Notes: generated by a model from the letters alone, not told the origin. A stretch of DNA of 64,000 nt from Actinocorallia herbida (GCF_003751225.1 NZ_RJKE01000001.1:1302001-1366000), one strand, 5' to 3'. Shown: positions 25,957 to 35,199, counted from the stretch's first letter. Program-made: numbers and translations.

Positions 25957-26121
25957 CTCGGCTCCTTGGGTGCTCGTTCTTCTTGGGACGCCGAGCACGT
26001 TACGGACGCTGCCTTGCCGTCGGATGAGGCGTCGCGGGACGTCGGCTGAGAGAACCCGAAGGACCGCGTGAGAGCGCCGGCGCGAACGTGAGATCCGAGA
26101 GAAGGCCAGGTCAGAGAAGTC

Positions 26122-27876
26122 TCAGCGGGACTCGCGCCAGCGCGAGGTGATGGGCAGGCGGCGATCTCGGCCGAAGTCCTTGGCGCTCGTCTTCGGGCCG
26201 GGCGGGTACTGCCGCCGCTTGTGCTCGGCGGCGTCGACCAGCCGGATGACGCGTTCGACGAGGGCCGGGTCGTGGCCCGCGGCGACGAGGGCGTCCCGGC
26301 CGAGGTCGCGCTCGACGTAGTCGTCCAGGAGGGGGTCGAGGACGTCGTAGGGCGGCAGCGCGTCGGTGTCCCGCTGGTCCGGCCGCAGCTCGGCCGACGG
26401 CTCCTTGTCGATGACGGCGGGGGGGATCGGCTCCGGCCCGAGGTCCGACAGCAGCGGACCCGGCCCGCGGCGGGCGTTGCGCCAGCGGGACAGCTCCCAC
26501 ACCCGGGTCTTGGTGAGGTCCTTGAGCGGGCCGAAGCCGCCCGCGCTGTCCCCGTAGAGGGTCGAGTAGCCGACGGCCAGCTCGCTCTTGTTGCCGGTGG
26601 TGAGCACCAGGTGGCCCTCCTGGTTGGACAGGGCCATGAGGACGGTGCCGCGGATCCGCGCCTGGAGGTTCTCCGCGGCCAGGCCCGTCAGCGCGAGCTC
26701 CTTGTCGTAGGCGGCGACCAGGTCGTTGATCGGCACGATCCGGGAGTGCAGGCCCTGCCGCTCGACCAGGTCGGCGGCGTCGCTGAGGGAGTGCTCGCTG
26801 GAGTAGCGCGACGGCATGAGCACGGCGTGCACGCGCTCGGGCCCGAGCGCGTCGGCGGCGACCGTGGCGACCAGCGCCGAGTCGATCCCGCCGGACAGGC
26901 CGAGGACCACCGAGCGGAAGCCGTTCTTGCCGACGTAGTCGCGCACCCCGGTCACGAGGGCCCCGTACACCTCGGCGGCCTCCGTCAGCGGGGCGGCGAG
27001 CTCGGCGGTGACGGGCGCGCGGGCGGGCGCGGGCCCGGTGGAGGCGAACCTGCGCTCGATGGTGATGACCGTGCCGTCGTGGGCGTCGCGCGGGAAGGCG
27101 CCCTCGGCGGCGGGGGCGGCGTCCGGCAGCGTCACGTCGGTGACGAGGAGGTGCTGGACGAACCGGGGCGCCCGCGCCAGGAGGGCGCCGTCGGCCGCGA
27201 CGACGACGGAGCCGCCGTCGAAGACCAGCTCGTCCTGGCCGCCGACCAGGTTGACGCAGGCGAGCGCGCAGCCGGCCTGCCGGGCCCTGCGGGCGTAGAG
27301 GTCGAGCCGGGCGCCGTCGGCGCCGCGCTCGTAGGGCGTGCCGTCGAGCACCAGCAGCAGTCCGGCCCCGGCGTCGGCGGTGGCGCTGACCGGGCCGCCG
27401 TCCTGCCACAGGTCCTCGCAGACCGCCGCGGCGACGTCCGCGCCCCGGATGCGCAGGACGGGCAGCCGGTCGCCCGGGGCGAAGCAGCGGAACTCGTCGA
27501 ACACCCCGCTGTCGGACAGATGGTGCTTGGCCGAGCGCAGCAGCACCGCGCCGCCGTGCAGCCAGGCGAGCGCGTTGACGGGCCTGCCCGCCGCGTCGCT
27601 GTCGAGGTACCCGACGGCGACGGGCAGCCCGCCCAGGCCGTCCTCGGCGAGCCGGGCGGCCAGGGCGGCGACGGACCGCCGGGACGCCTCGACGAACGAG
27701 GCGCGCAGGGCGAGGTCCTCCACGGGATGGCCGGTGAGCGCCATCTCGGGGAACGCGGCGAGATCGGCTCCCGCGGCCCCGGCGCGGCGCGCCCAGGCCA
27801 GCACGAGTTCGGCGTTCCCGGCGAGATCGCCGACCGTCGGGTTGACCTGTGCGAGCGCCACACGGAGTCCGGCCAC
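26122..27876 (-). CDS. nadE: Glutamine-dependent NAD+ synthetase
   Basis: This enzyme makes NAD+ from deamido-NAD, ATP and glutamine. The 584-residue protein has an N-terminal amidase (nitrilase-like) domain with its Glu/Lys/Cys triad in AFPEMALTG, AKHHLSDSGVFDEF and AAVCEDLWQDGG. The C-terminal synthetase domain has the PP-loop LGLSGGIDSALVATVAADAL and LTTGNKSELAVGYSTLYGD. The ATG start (MAGLRVALAQVNPTVGD) is standard. It follows glnA2 on the same strand after 80 bases. A palindrome 29 bases upstream of the start matches one in front of nadA. Confidence 0.97.
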   Translation of the reverse strand: MAGLRVALAQVNPTVGDLAGNAELVLAWARRAGAAGADLAAFPEMALTGHPVEDLALRASFVEASRRSVAALAARLAEDGLGGLPVAVGYLDSDAAGRPVNALAWLHGGAVLLRSAKHHLSDSGVFDEFRCFAPGDRLPVLRIRGADVAAAVCEDLWQDGGPVSATADAGAGLLLVLDGTPYERGADGARLDLYARRARQAGCALACVNLVGGQDELVFDGGSVVVAADGALLARAPRFVQHLLVTDVTLPDAAPAAEGAFPRDAHDGTVITIERRFASTGPAPARAPVTAELAAPLTEAAEVYGALVTGVRDYVGKNGFRSVVLGLSGGIDSALVATVAADALGPERVHAVLMPSRYSSEHSLSDAADLVERQGLHSRIVPINDLVAAYDKELALTGLAAENLQARIRGTVLMALSNQEGHLVLTTGNKSELAVGYSTLYGDSAGGFGPLKDLTKTRVWELSRWRNARRGPGPLLSDLGPEPIPPAVIDKEPSAELRPDQRDTDALPPYDVLDPLLDDYVERDLGRDALVAAGHDPALVERVIRLVDAAEHKRRQYPPGPKTSAKDFGRDRRLPITSRWRESR

Positions 27877-27904
27877 ACCTACAGCCTAGAACACCGCCCC
27901 CGAG

Positions 27905-27923
27905 TATCGTCGTCCTGACGATA
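27905..27923. promoter_or_regulatory. Palindrome upstream of nadE, probable NAD-regulator operator
   Basis: TATCGTC-GTCCT-GACGATA is a perfect inverted repeat with seven-base arms. Its near edge is 29 bases upstream of the nadE start. The same motif, one base different in the arms, stands at the same distance in front of nadA (61625-61643). Confidence 0.75.
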
Positions 27924-27956
27924 AGCGCGCCCGGCGGCCGGCGTTCCGGCGCATGC

Positions 27957-29324
27957 CTACAGGATCTCCAGGTAGCGCTTGCGCTCGTAGCCGGTGACCT
28001 GGCGGCGGTAGTCGTCCCACTCGGCGCGCTTGTTGCGCAGGAAGAAATCGAACACGTGCTCGCCGAGCACGTCGGCCAGCAGCTCGGAGCGCTCCATCGC
28101 CTTGATCGCCTCGTCCAGGGACTGCGGCAGCGGCTGGATGCCCAGCACCCGGCGCTCGGCCGGGGTCAGCGCCCAGACGTCGTCCTCGGCGCCCGGAGGC
28201 AGCTCGTAGCCTTCCTCGATGCCCTTGAGGCCCGCGCCCAGGATCACCGCGAAGGCGAGGTAGGGGTTGCAGGCGGTGTCCAGCGAGCGGAACTCGATCC
28301 GGGTCGCGTGGCCCTTCTGCGGCTTGTACATCGGCACGCGGATCAGCGCGGACCGGTTGTTGTGGCCCCAGCAGACGTAGGACGGCGCCTCGCCGCCCGC
28401 GCCCGCGTCGGCGCCCGGGCCGCCCCAGAGCCGCTTGTAGGAGTTCACCCACTGGTTGCAGACCGCGGTGATCTCCGGCGCGTGCTTGAGCAGGCCCGCG
28501 ATGAACGCGCGGCCGACCTTGGAGAGCTGGAACTCCGCGCCCGGCTCGTAGAAGGCGTTCCGGTCGCCCTCGAACAGGGACATGTGGGTGTGCATGCCCG
28601 AGCCGGGGTAGTCGGTGAACGGCTTCGGCATGAACGAGGCGTTGACGCCCTGCTCCAGCGCGACCTCCTTCATGACCAGGCGGAAGGTCATGATGTTGTC
28701 GGCCGTGGTGAGCGCGTCGGCGTAGCGCAGGTCGATCTCCTGCTGGCCCGGGGCGCCCTCGTGGTGGCTGTACTCCACCGAGATGCCCATGGACTCCAGC
28801 ATCGTGATCGCGCTGCGCCGGAAGTCGTGCGCCGCCGAGTGCGGCGTGTGGTCGAAGTACCCGCCCTGGTCGACGGGCTCGGGGATGCGCCCGTCCTTGG
28901 GCATGTCCTTGAGCAGGAAGAACTCGATCTCGGGGTGGGTGTAGAAGGTGAACCCGAGGTCGGCGGCCTTGCTCAGTGTGCGCTTCAGCACGTGCCGCGG
29001 GTCGGCGTACGACGGGGTGCCGTCGGGCATGAGGATGTCGCAGAACATGCGCGCGACGCCCGGCGCCTCGGCCCGCCACGGCAGGATCTGGAAGGTCGAC
29101 GGGTCCGGCTTGGCCAGCATGTCGGCCTCGTGGACCCGGGCGAAGCCCTGGATCGCCGACCCGTCGAAACCGATGCCTTCGGCGAAGGCGCCTTCGAGCT
29201 CGGCTGGGGCCACGGCCACGGACTTGAGGAAGCCGAGGACGTCCGTGAACCACAGCCGGATGAAGCGGATGTCCCGCTCTTCGAGCGTCCGGAGGACGAA
29301 CTCCTGCTGACGGTCCAAAACCAT
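27957..29324 (-). CDS. glnA2: Glutamine-synthetase-like protein GlnA2
   Basis: This 455-residue protein is a glutamine-synthetase fold enzyme of the actinobacterial GlnA2 type. It shows GFDGSAIQGFARVHEADML, FYTHPEIEFFLLKD, QEIDLRYADALTTADNIMTF, SGMHTHMSLFEG and [20 protein letters not shown]. GlnA2 of Streptomyces has been described as a gamma-glutamylpolyamine synthetase, so the substrate may be a polyamine and not ammonia. Where GlnA1 has the adenylylated Tyr (LYELPPEEA), this protein has VWALTPAERR, so GlnE cannot modify it there. The ATG at 29324 follows GGAGAGGGAG. A GlnR-like box lies about 80 bases upstream. Confidence 0.93.
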   Translation of the reverse strand: MVLDRQQEFVLRTLEERDIRFIRLWFTDVLGFLKSVAVAPAELEGAFAEGIGFDGSAIQGFARVHEADMLAKPDPSTFQILPWRAEAPGVARMFCDILMPDGTPSYADPRHVLKRTLSKAADLGFTFYTHPEIEFFLLKDMPKDGRIPEPVDQGGYFDHTPHSAAHDFRRSAITMLESMGISVEYSHHEGAPGQQEIDLRYADALTTADNIMTFRLVMKEVALEQGVNASFMPKPFTDYPGSGMHTHMSLFEGDRNAFYEPGAEFQLSKVGRAFIAGLLKHAPEITAVCNQWVNSYKRLWGGPGADAGAGGEAPSYVCWGHNNRSALIRVPMYKPQKGHATRIEFRSLDTACNPYLAFAVILGAGLKGIEEGYELPPGAEDDVWALTPAERRVLGIQPLPQSLDEAIKAMERSELLADVLGEHVFDFFLRNKRAEWDDYRRQVTGYERKRYLEIL

Positions 29325-29768
29325 TCTCCCTCTCCAAGCCAAGCCATCCTGGAGGCGCCCTCGCGAACGCTTCCCAGGCCCCGGCCTCCAGTCTGCCCTG
29401 CCGGTATTTCCCCAGCGTTACAAACCTACCCGTCCGGGGCCCGCAGGGCACGTTGAGGGGAGTCCTCCCCGGACGTCCACTCCCGGTTAACACCGCCGAC
29501 CCCCGCAATTACGGTCCGACCGCAGCCGTCCCGGCCCGGCCGGTCCCGCCCCCATAGTGGATCTAGAACCGGACGGTTATGGCCGCCGCCCTCCCGAGAC
29601 GGAGTCCTCCCCCTTCGGGCCACCGAGGCCCGGCACCGGGGCGAGGCAGGGACGGGAGGGGCGGAAGAGAGGTCTGCGCACCGGTGATGATCGCCGTCCC
29701 GTGGCCGGTACCGGGGTTGTCACCTCAAGTGCTCGAATGATCCGGGGTGTAAGGGATACCGTCATTCC
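29325..29768. other. Intergenic stretch between glnA2 and the arginase-like gene
   Basis: About 440 bases without a convincing gene. The left part carries the glnA2 promoter region with the GlnR-like site at 29406-29421 and several GTTAA/GTTAC motifs. The right part (29580-29690) is purine-rich on the top strand and then leads to the GTG start of the arginase-like gene, which has no clear ribosome site and may be leaderless. Confidence 0.6.
29406..29421 (-). promoter_or_regulatory. GlnR-like half-sites upstream of glnA2
   Basis: On the minus strand this reads GTAAC-GCTGGG-GAAAT, which fits the recalled GlnR pattern gTnAc-n6-GaAAc with one deviation in the second half-site. It sits 82 bases before the glnA2 start. 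Confidence 0.5.
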
Positions 29769-30524
29769 GTGAGCGTTATCTGCGTGCCCTATCACCTCGA
29801 TGAGCGGCTGCCCGCCTTCGAGGCTCCCGTGGAGGTCGACGAGACCATCACGCTGCTGCTGCCCGACAGCGGGCACTGGCAGCGGATGGCCGTCCTCTAC
29901 GACACCGTGGCCGACACCGTCGCCAAGGCGGTCTCCGAGGGCGACCGGCCGGTCGTCGTCTCGGGGGACTGCACGACCTCCCTCGGTGTCGTGGCGGGCC
30001 TCCAGCGGGCGGGCGTCCAGCCGTCCATCGTGTGGTTCGACGCCCACGGCGACGTGCACACCCCCCGCACCTCACTGTCCGGCTACCTCGGCGGGATGCC
30101 GCTGCGCCTGCTCGTCGGCGCCCACCCCGAGGTCATCGCCGACCTCCTCGGCCTGGAGGCCGTGCCCGAGGCCAACGTGACCCTCGTGGACGCGCGCGAC
30201 CTCGACCCGCCGGAGGCCGAGTACCTGGAGTCCGCGCGGATCACCCGCTGCGCCGTCGACGACCTCGTGCTGCCCGAAGGGCCGATCTACCTGCACGTGG
30301 ACTTCGACGTCATCGACTCCGCCGAGCTGCCCGGGCTGCTGTTCCCGGCGCCGAACGGCCCGTCGCGCAAAAAGGTCGCCAAGGCCGTCCGCAAGGTCCT
30401 GGAGACCGGGCGCGTGGTCGCCGTCGGCGGCGCCTGCACCTGGCACGCCGGGCACGGCTCGGCCGAGCTGGTGGAGCCCGTTCTGGCCCCGGTGTTCCAC
30501 GAGACCGTCATGACGGGACTTTGA
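29769..30524 (+). CDS. Arginase/agmatinase-family protein with one altered metal ligand
   Basis: This 251-residue protein shows the ureohydrolase metal motifs WFDAHGDVH (D91, H93, D95) and HVDFDVIDS (D178, D180, D183). The third motif reads SGDCTTS, where classical arginases have GGDHS. A Cys (C68) therefore replaces the first manganese ligand. Some bacterial arginase-like proteins share this change, as I recall, so the fold is clear but substrate (arginine, agmatine, guanidinobutyrate or other) is not. The start is GTG. It lies between glnA2 and the EF-hand/terpene pair, an unusual place in a block where glnA2 and glnE are normally neighbours. Confidence 0.8.
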   Translation: MSVICVPYHLDERLPAFEAPVEVDETITLLLPDSGHWQRMAVLYDTVADTVAKAVSEGDRPVVVSGDCTTSLGVVAGLQRAGVQPSIVWFDAHGDVHTPRTSLSGYLGGMPLRLLVGAHPEVIADLLGLEAVPEANVTLVDARDLDPPEAEYLESARITRCAVDDLVLPEGPIYLHVDFDVIDSAELPGLLFPAPNGPSRKKVAKAVRKVLETGRVVAVGGACTWHAGHGSAELVEPVLAPVFHETVMTGL

Positions 30525-30581
30525 CCCTGGCACAGCCCGGCATCACGGGGAGGAGATCGCGCCCTCACCTAACGTGAGGGC

Positions 30582-31130
30582 ATGTCTACCTCCGAGTTGC
30601 AGGATCGGAAGCTGGACCGGGCGTTCGACCAGCTCGACGTGAACCGGGACGGCATGGTCGACCGGGAGGACCTCGCGGGCCTGGGCGCCCGCTTCCTGAT
30701 CGGGTTCGGCGAGCCGCCGACCTCGACCTCCGGCCGGACCCTCCTGGAGGCCTTCGACCAGGTCTGGGCCGCGGTGATGTCCCGGCTCGACCTCGACGCC
30801 GAGAGCCGCATCGGCCGGGACCAGTTCCGCAGGGGCATGGCCGAGGCGTTCATCGTCGGGCCCGACTACGAGCCCGTCCTGCGCCCGGCGAACCAGGCCG
30901 TCGCCCGCATCTGCGACGCCGACGCCGACGGCCTCATCGACCCCGTGGCCTTCCGCACCATGCAGACCGCCTACGGCACCGCCGAGGCCGACATCGCCAG
31001 CGCGTTCGGCGCCCTGGACGCCGACCGGGACGGCATGCTCACCGTCAGCGAGCTGGAGCGCGCGGCGCGCGAGTTCTACACCGGAGACGACCCGCGGGCC
31101 GGCGGCAACTGGCTGTTCGGCCGGATCTGA
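30582..31130 (+). CDS. EF-hand calcium-binding protein (calerythrin-like)
   Basis: This 182-residue helical protein carries four EF-hand positions. Loop 1 is DVNRDGMVDRED (residues 19-30, Asp in place of the last Glu). Loop 2, DLDAESRIGRDQ (70-81), is degenerate. Loop 3 is DADADGLIDPVA (112-123) and lacks the final acidic residue. Loop 4 is DADRDGMLTVSE (146-157), which is canonical. The layout matches the sarcoplasmic/calerythrin type of bacterial calcium proteins. Its TGA stop shares the A with the ATG of the terpene synthase gene, so the two are translated together. The pairing suggests that calcium binding affects terpene cyclisation, but that is inference. Confidence 0.9.
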   Translation: MSTSELQDRKLDRAFDQLDVNRDGMVDREDLAGLGARFLIGFGEPPTSTSGRTLLEAFDQVWAAVMSRLDLDAESRIGRDQFRRGMAEAFIVGPDYEPVLRPANQAVARICDADADGLIDPVAFRTMQTAYGTAEADIASAFGALDADRDGMLTVSELERAAREFYTGDDPRAGGNWLFGRI

Positions 31131-32152
31131 TGGACGTCTCCCTCCTGCTCCCGCTGGCCGAGCGCATCCCCGCGCTCGTCGCCCCCTGCCGCGTCCACGA
31201 GCTCCTGTTCCCGATCGGCGAGGAGTCCGCGGCCTGGGCGAGCGGCCACGGGCTCATCCTCGGCGAGTCCGACGCCACCCGCCTGGGCCGCGGCCGCTTC
31301 GAGCGGCTGGCCTGCCGGCTGCTCCCGGACGTGCCGCCCGCCCGCGCGGTGCTCGTCACCGAATGGCTGATCTGGCTGTTCGCGCTCGACGACCACATCG
31401 ACGACGGCGGCCTCGGCACGTCGGCCACCGCCGTCGACGCGCTGTACGAGCCGCTGATCCTGACGCTCCGGCGCGGCACCGCGCGGCCCGGCTCGGGCGT
31501 CCTGGAGACCGCGCTCGCCGACCTGTGGAACCGCACCGTCCCCGGCATGAGCCAAGGCTGGCGGCGAAGGTTCCGCGACCACCTGTCCTGGCACCGCCAG
31601 GGCTGCCTGGACGAGGCGGTCGCGCGCCGCACCGGGGAACTTCCGGCCCCCACGCGCTACGCCGCGGTCCGCCGCGGGCTGCACGCTCCGTTCCTGCTCG
31701 ACCTCCTCGAACCGGCGCTCGGCACCGAGGTCCCGGTCGAGGTGCTGGGCACCAAGACGTGGCAGACGCTCCTGGAGGGCACCGCCGACGTCACCGCGTG
31801 GTGCAACGACCTCGTCGCCTACACCCGCGAGGACCACGGCCCGCTCAACGCCGTCGCGGCCACCTCGCGGCAGTACGGGCTGCCGCCGCGCACCGCGGCC
31901 GCGGTCCTCGTGCACGAGCGGGTCTGGGGGCGGCTGGAGGACGTCGCGGACGCGGCGCGGAACCTGGACGCCGAGATGCGCAGGCTCCGGCTCGACCCCG
32001 GCACGGCCCGGGGCGTCTCCCGGGTGGCGTGCGCGCTGCTGTCCGCGCCGCGCGCGCAGCTCGACTGGCTGCATGAATGCGGCAGATACAGCCCGATGCC
32101 CGATCCGTCCGTTCCCTCACCGCGCCGCAAACCACGCGTAACCTTGACGTGA
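31130..32152 (+). CDS. Class I terpene synthase
   Basis: This 340-residue terpene cyclase has the Asp-rich motif DDHIDD (D87-D92), the NSE-type motif NDLVAYTRE (N226-E234), a pyrophosphate-sensing Arg pair in YAAVRRG about 45 residues before it, and the C-terminal RY pair in LHECGRY. In the NSE motif the Ser/Thr ligand is Ala (A230), which is unusual. It probably converts farnesyl or geranyl diphosphate to a cyclic terpene; the product cannot be told. No P450 or prenyltransferase gene is adjacent. The start overlaps the stop of the EF-hand gene by one base (TGATG). Confidence 0.92.
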   Translation: MDVSLLLPLAERIPALVAPCRVHELLFPIGEESAAWASGHGLILGESDATRLGRGRFERLACRLLPDVPPARAVLVTEWLIWLFALDDHIDDGGLGTSATAVDALYEPLILTLRRGTARPGSGVLETALADLWNRTVPGMSQGWRRRFRDHLSWHRQGCLDEAVARRTGELPAPTRYAAVRRGLHAPFLLDLLEPALGTEVPVEVLGTKTWQTLLEGTADVTAWCNDLVAYTREDHGPLNAVAATSRQYGLPPRTAAAVLVHERVWGRLEDVADAARNLDAEMRRLRLDPGTARGVSRVACALLSAPRAQLDWLHECGRYSPMPDPSVPSPRRKPRVTLT

Positions 32153-32220
32153 GATCTGTAACGTTCCGGAGACCTTGCCGTCCTTGATCCGGTGCGATGG
32201 CGGCGGGGAGGGTTACTTTG

Positions 32221-35199
32221 ATGGGTGTGAGTGAACGCCGTACCTCCCTCGCCGCCAGGCTCGCGCGGTTGGGCTTCACCGACGCGTCCGCGGCGCAGGC
32301 CGCCCTCGCCGCCGCCCCGGTCCCGCTCGACGAGTCAGTGATCGACGCGCTCGGCGGCACCGCCGATCCCGATCTGGCCCTGCCCGGCCTGCTCCGGCTG
32401 GTCGACGCCGACCCCGCCCTGCCCCGCCTGCTCCAGGCGGACCCCGCCTTCCGCGCCCGGCTGCTCGCCGTGCTCGGTGTCAGCGCGGCCCTGGGCGACC
32501 ATCTGGCCCGCCACCCGGAGCAGTGGAACGTTCTCAGGGGCCGGCCACCGGCCCCCGACCCGAGTGAACTGCGAGCCGACCTGCTGACCGCCGTCGGCGC
32601 CGACCCGGCCGCCGCGGCACCGGTCGCCGCGCCGGGCGGCGTCGACGCGCTGCGCGTGGCCTACCGGGCCAGGCTGCTCTCCCTCGCCGGGCGCGACCTG
32701 TGCGGGGAGTCCGACGTCGGCGAGGTCGCCGCGGAGCTCGCGGCGCTGGCCGACGCGGCCCTGGAGGCGGGGCTGGCCATCGCCCGCGCCGAGGTCCCCG
32801 ACCACGCGCTCGCCCGCCTCTCCGTCATCGGCATGGGCAAGTCCGGAGGACGCGAGCTCAACTACGTCTCCGACGTGGACGTCATCTTCGTCGCCGAGCC
32901 CGCGGAGGGCGCGGCGGAGGAGGCGGCGCTGAAGGCCGCGGGCAAGGTCGCCGGGGCGATGATGCGCGCGTGCTCGGCGACCACCCCCGAAGGCTCGCTG
33001 TGGGAGGTGGACGCCAACCTCCGCCCCGAGGGCAGGTCGGGCCCGCTCGTGCGGACCCTCGCCAGCCATCGCGCCTACTACGACCGCTGGGCGAAGACCT
33101 GGGAGTTCCAGGCGCAGCTCAAGGCCAGGCCCGTCGCGGGCGACCCGGACCTCGGCCGCGCCTACATCGAGGCCATCTCGCCGCTGGTGTGGAAGGCGGC
33201 GGCGGGCGAGGACTTCGTCTCCGACGTGCAGTCCATGCGCCGGCGCGTCGAGGAGGACCTCAGGGAGCGGCACGGGGAGGTCGAACGGCAGCTCAAGCTC
33301 GGCCCAGGGGGCCTGCGCGACGTCGAGTTCGCCGTCCAGCTCCTCCAGCTCGTGCACGGCAAGGCCGACGAGCAGCTGCACAGCGCCAACACGCTGGAGG
33401 CGCTCGCGGCGCTGTCGGCGGGCGGGTACGTCGGCCGTGAGGACGCCGCCGACCTCGCCGAGGCGTACCGGTTCCTGCGCCGCACCGAGCACCTGCTCCA
33501 GCTCCACCAGCTGCGCCGCACCCACCTGGTGCCCGCCGACACCGCCGACCTCCGCCGCCTCGGCCGCGCGCTGGGGTTCCAGGGCGACCCTGCCCAGCGG
33601 TTCACCGAGGAGTGGCGCAAGTACGCGCGCGGCGTCCGGCGCATCCACGAGAAGCTCTTCTACCGCCCGCTGCTGCGCGCGGTCGCCAACCTGCCCGACG
33701 AGGCCCGCCTCACCCCCGAGGCGGCCCGCACCCGGCTCCTGGCGCTCGGCTACAACGACCCGGCAGGGGCGCTGCGGCACATCGAGGCGCTCACCAAGGG
33801 CGTCTCGCGCCGCGCCGCGATCCAGCGCACCCTGCTGCCGGTGATGCTCGGCTGGTTCGCCGACGCGCCCGACCCCGACGCGGGCCTGCTGGGCTTCCGC
33901 CGGGTCTCCGACGCCCTCGGCAGCACCCCCTGGTACCTGCGGCTGCTGCGCGACGACGTCACCGTCGCCGAGCGGATGGCGCGGCTGCTGGCGTCCAGTG
34001 CCTACGTCACCGACCTGCTGCTGCGCGCCCCCGACGCGGTCACGATCCTCGGCGGCGACGCCGAGCTCGTGCCGCGCAGGGGCGAGGAGCTGCGCGCCGA
34101 GGCGATGGCCGTGGTGTCCCGGCACGAGGACCGCGAGAAGGCCGAGCACGCCGTCGCCGCGGTCCGCGCGATCCGGCGCCGCGAGCTGTTCCGGGTGTCC
34201 GTCGCCGACCTGCTCGGCCTGGTGGACGTCCGCCAGGTCTGCGAGGCGCTGACCGACATCACCGCGGTGACGATCGAGGCCGCGCTGGAGGCCGCGGTCA
34301 ACAAGGTCGAGATCGAGCGCCGGGGGCCGCTGCCGTGCGAGATCGCGGTGGTGGCGATGGGCAGGTTCGGCGGCCGCGAACTCGGCTACGGCAGCGACGC
34401 CGACGTCATGTTCGTCTACGAGGCCCGCGAGGGCGTCGAGGACCGCGAGGCGCACCGGGCCGCGCACTCCGTGGCCGAGGAGCTGCGCCGCCTGCTGGCG
34501 CTGCCCGCGCCTGAGCCGCCGCTCGGCATCGACCCCAACCTGCGCCCCGAAGGCAAGTCCGGGCCCTTGGTGCGGAGCCTTTCGTCCTACGCCGCCTACT
34601 ACGGGCGCTGGTCGTCGCCGTGGGAGAGCCAGGCGCTGCTGCGCGCCGACCCGCTCATCGGCCCGCCCCGGCTGCGCGCGGCGTTCGCCGAGGTGATCAA
34701 CCCGATCCGGTGGCCGGAGGGCGGGATCTCCGAGCGCGACGTGCACGAGATCCGGCGGCTCAAGGCCCGGATGGAGGCCGAGCGGCTGCCGCGGGGCGTC
34801 GACCGGCGGCTGCACCTCAAGCTCGGTCCCGGCGGCCTGTCGGACGTCGAGTGGGTCGCCCAGCTCCTTCAGCTCAGGTACGCCGCGGAGGTGCCGGGAC
34901 TGCGCACCACCCGGACCGTCGCGGCACTGGAGTCCGCGGTGGAGTACTCCCTGCTGGACGCGCACGACGCGGGGGTGCTCGGCCAGGCGTGGGAGCTGGC
35001 CACCCGCATCCGCGGCGCGGTGATGCTCGTGCGCGGGCGCGCCTCGGACCTGCTGCCGACCGACCACCACCGCGAGCGGACCGCGGTCAGCCGGCTGCTC
35101 GGCTACCCCGGGACCGGCGACATGCTGGAGGACTGGCGCAAGCACGCCAGGCACGCCCGCGAGGTCACCGAGCGCGTCTTCTACGGAAGCGGCCGCTGA
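32221..35199 (+). CDS. glnE: Glutamine synthetase adenylyltransferase/deadenylylase
   Basis: This large two-headed enzyme (992 residues) adenylylates and deadenylylates GlnA1 to turn it off and on. Two nucleotidyltransferase domains are visible: GKSGGRELNYVSDVDVIF near residue 205, and GRFGGRELGYGSDADVMF near 715. Each is followed by a RPEG(R/K)SGPLVR motif and a helical KLGPGGLxDVE segment. The ATG at 32221 follows GGGAGGG. An upstream ATG at 32197 lacks support. Its TGA stop coincides with the first TGAG of the 67-bp repeat array, and its 3' end overlaps the neighbouring PAP2 frame by 19 bases. Confidence 0.96.
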   Translation: MGVSERRTSLAARLARLGFTDASAAQAALAAAPVPLDESVIDALGGTADPDLALPGLLRLVDADPALPRLLQADPAFRARLLAVLGVSAALGDHLARHPEQWNVLRGRPPAPDPSELRADLLTAVGADPAAAAPVAAPGGVDALRVAYRARLLSLAGRDLCGESDVGEVAAELAALADAALEAGLAIARAEVPDHALARLSVIGMGKSGGRELNYVSDVDVIFVAEPAEGAAEEAALKAAGKVAGAMMRACSATTPEGSLWEVDANLRPEGRSGPLVRTLASHRAYYDRWAKTWEFQAQLKARPVAGDPDLGRAYIEAISPLVWKAAAGEDFVSDVQSMRRRVEEDLRERHGEVERQLKLGPGGLRDVEFAVQLLQLVHGKADEQLHSANTLEALAALSAGGYVGREDAADLAEAYRFLRRTEHLLQLHQLRRTHLVPADTADLRRLGRALGFQGDPAQRFTEEWRKYARGVRRIHEKLFYRPLLRAVANLPDEARLTPEAARTRLLALGYNDPAGALRHIEALTKGVSRRAAIQRTLLPVMLGWFADAPDPDAGLLGFRRVSDALGSTPWYLRLLRDDVTVAERMARLLASSAYVTDLLLRAPDAVTILGGDAELVPRRGEELRAEAMAVVSRHEDREKAEHAVAAVRAIRRRELFRVSVADLLGLVDVRQVCEALTDITAVTIEAALEAAVNKVEIERRGPLPCEIAVVAMGRFGGRELGYGSDADVMFVYEAREGVEDREAHRAAHSVAEELRRLLALPAPEPPLGIDPNLRPEGKSGPLVRSLSSYAAYYGRWSSPWESQALLRADPLIGPPRLRAAFAEVINPIRWPEGGISERDVHEIRRLKARMEAERLPRGVDRRLHLKLGPGGLSDVEWVAQLLQLRYAAEVPGLRTTRTVAALESAVEYSLLDAHDAGVLGQAWELATRIRGAVMLVRGRASDLLPTDHHRERTAVSRLLGYPGTGDMLEDWRKHARHAREVTERVFYGSGR

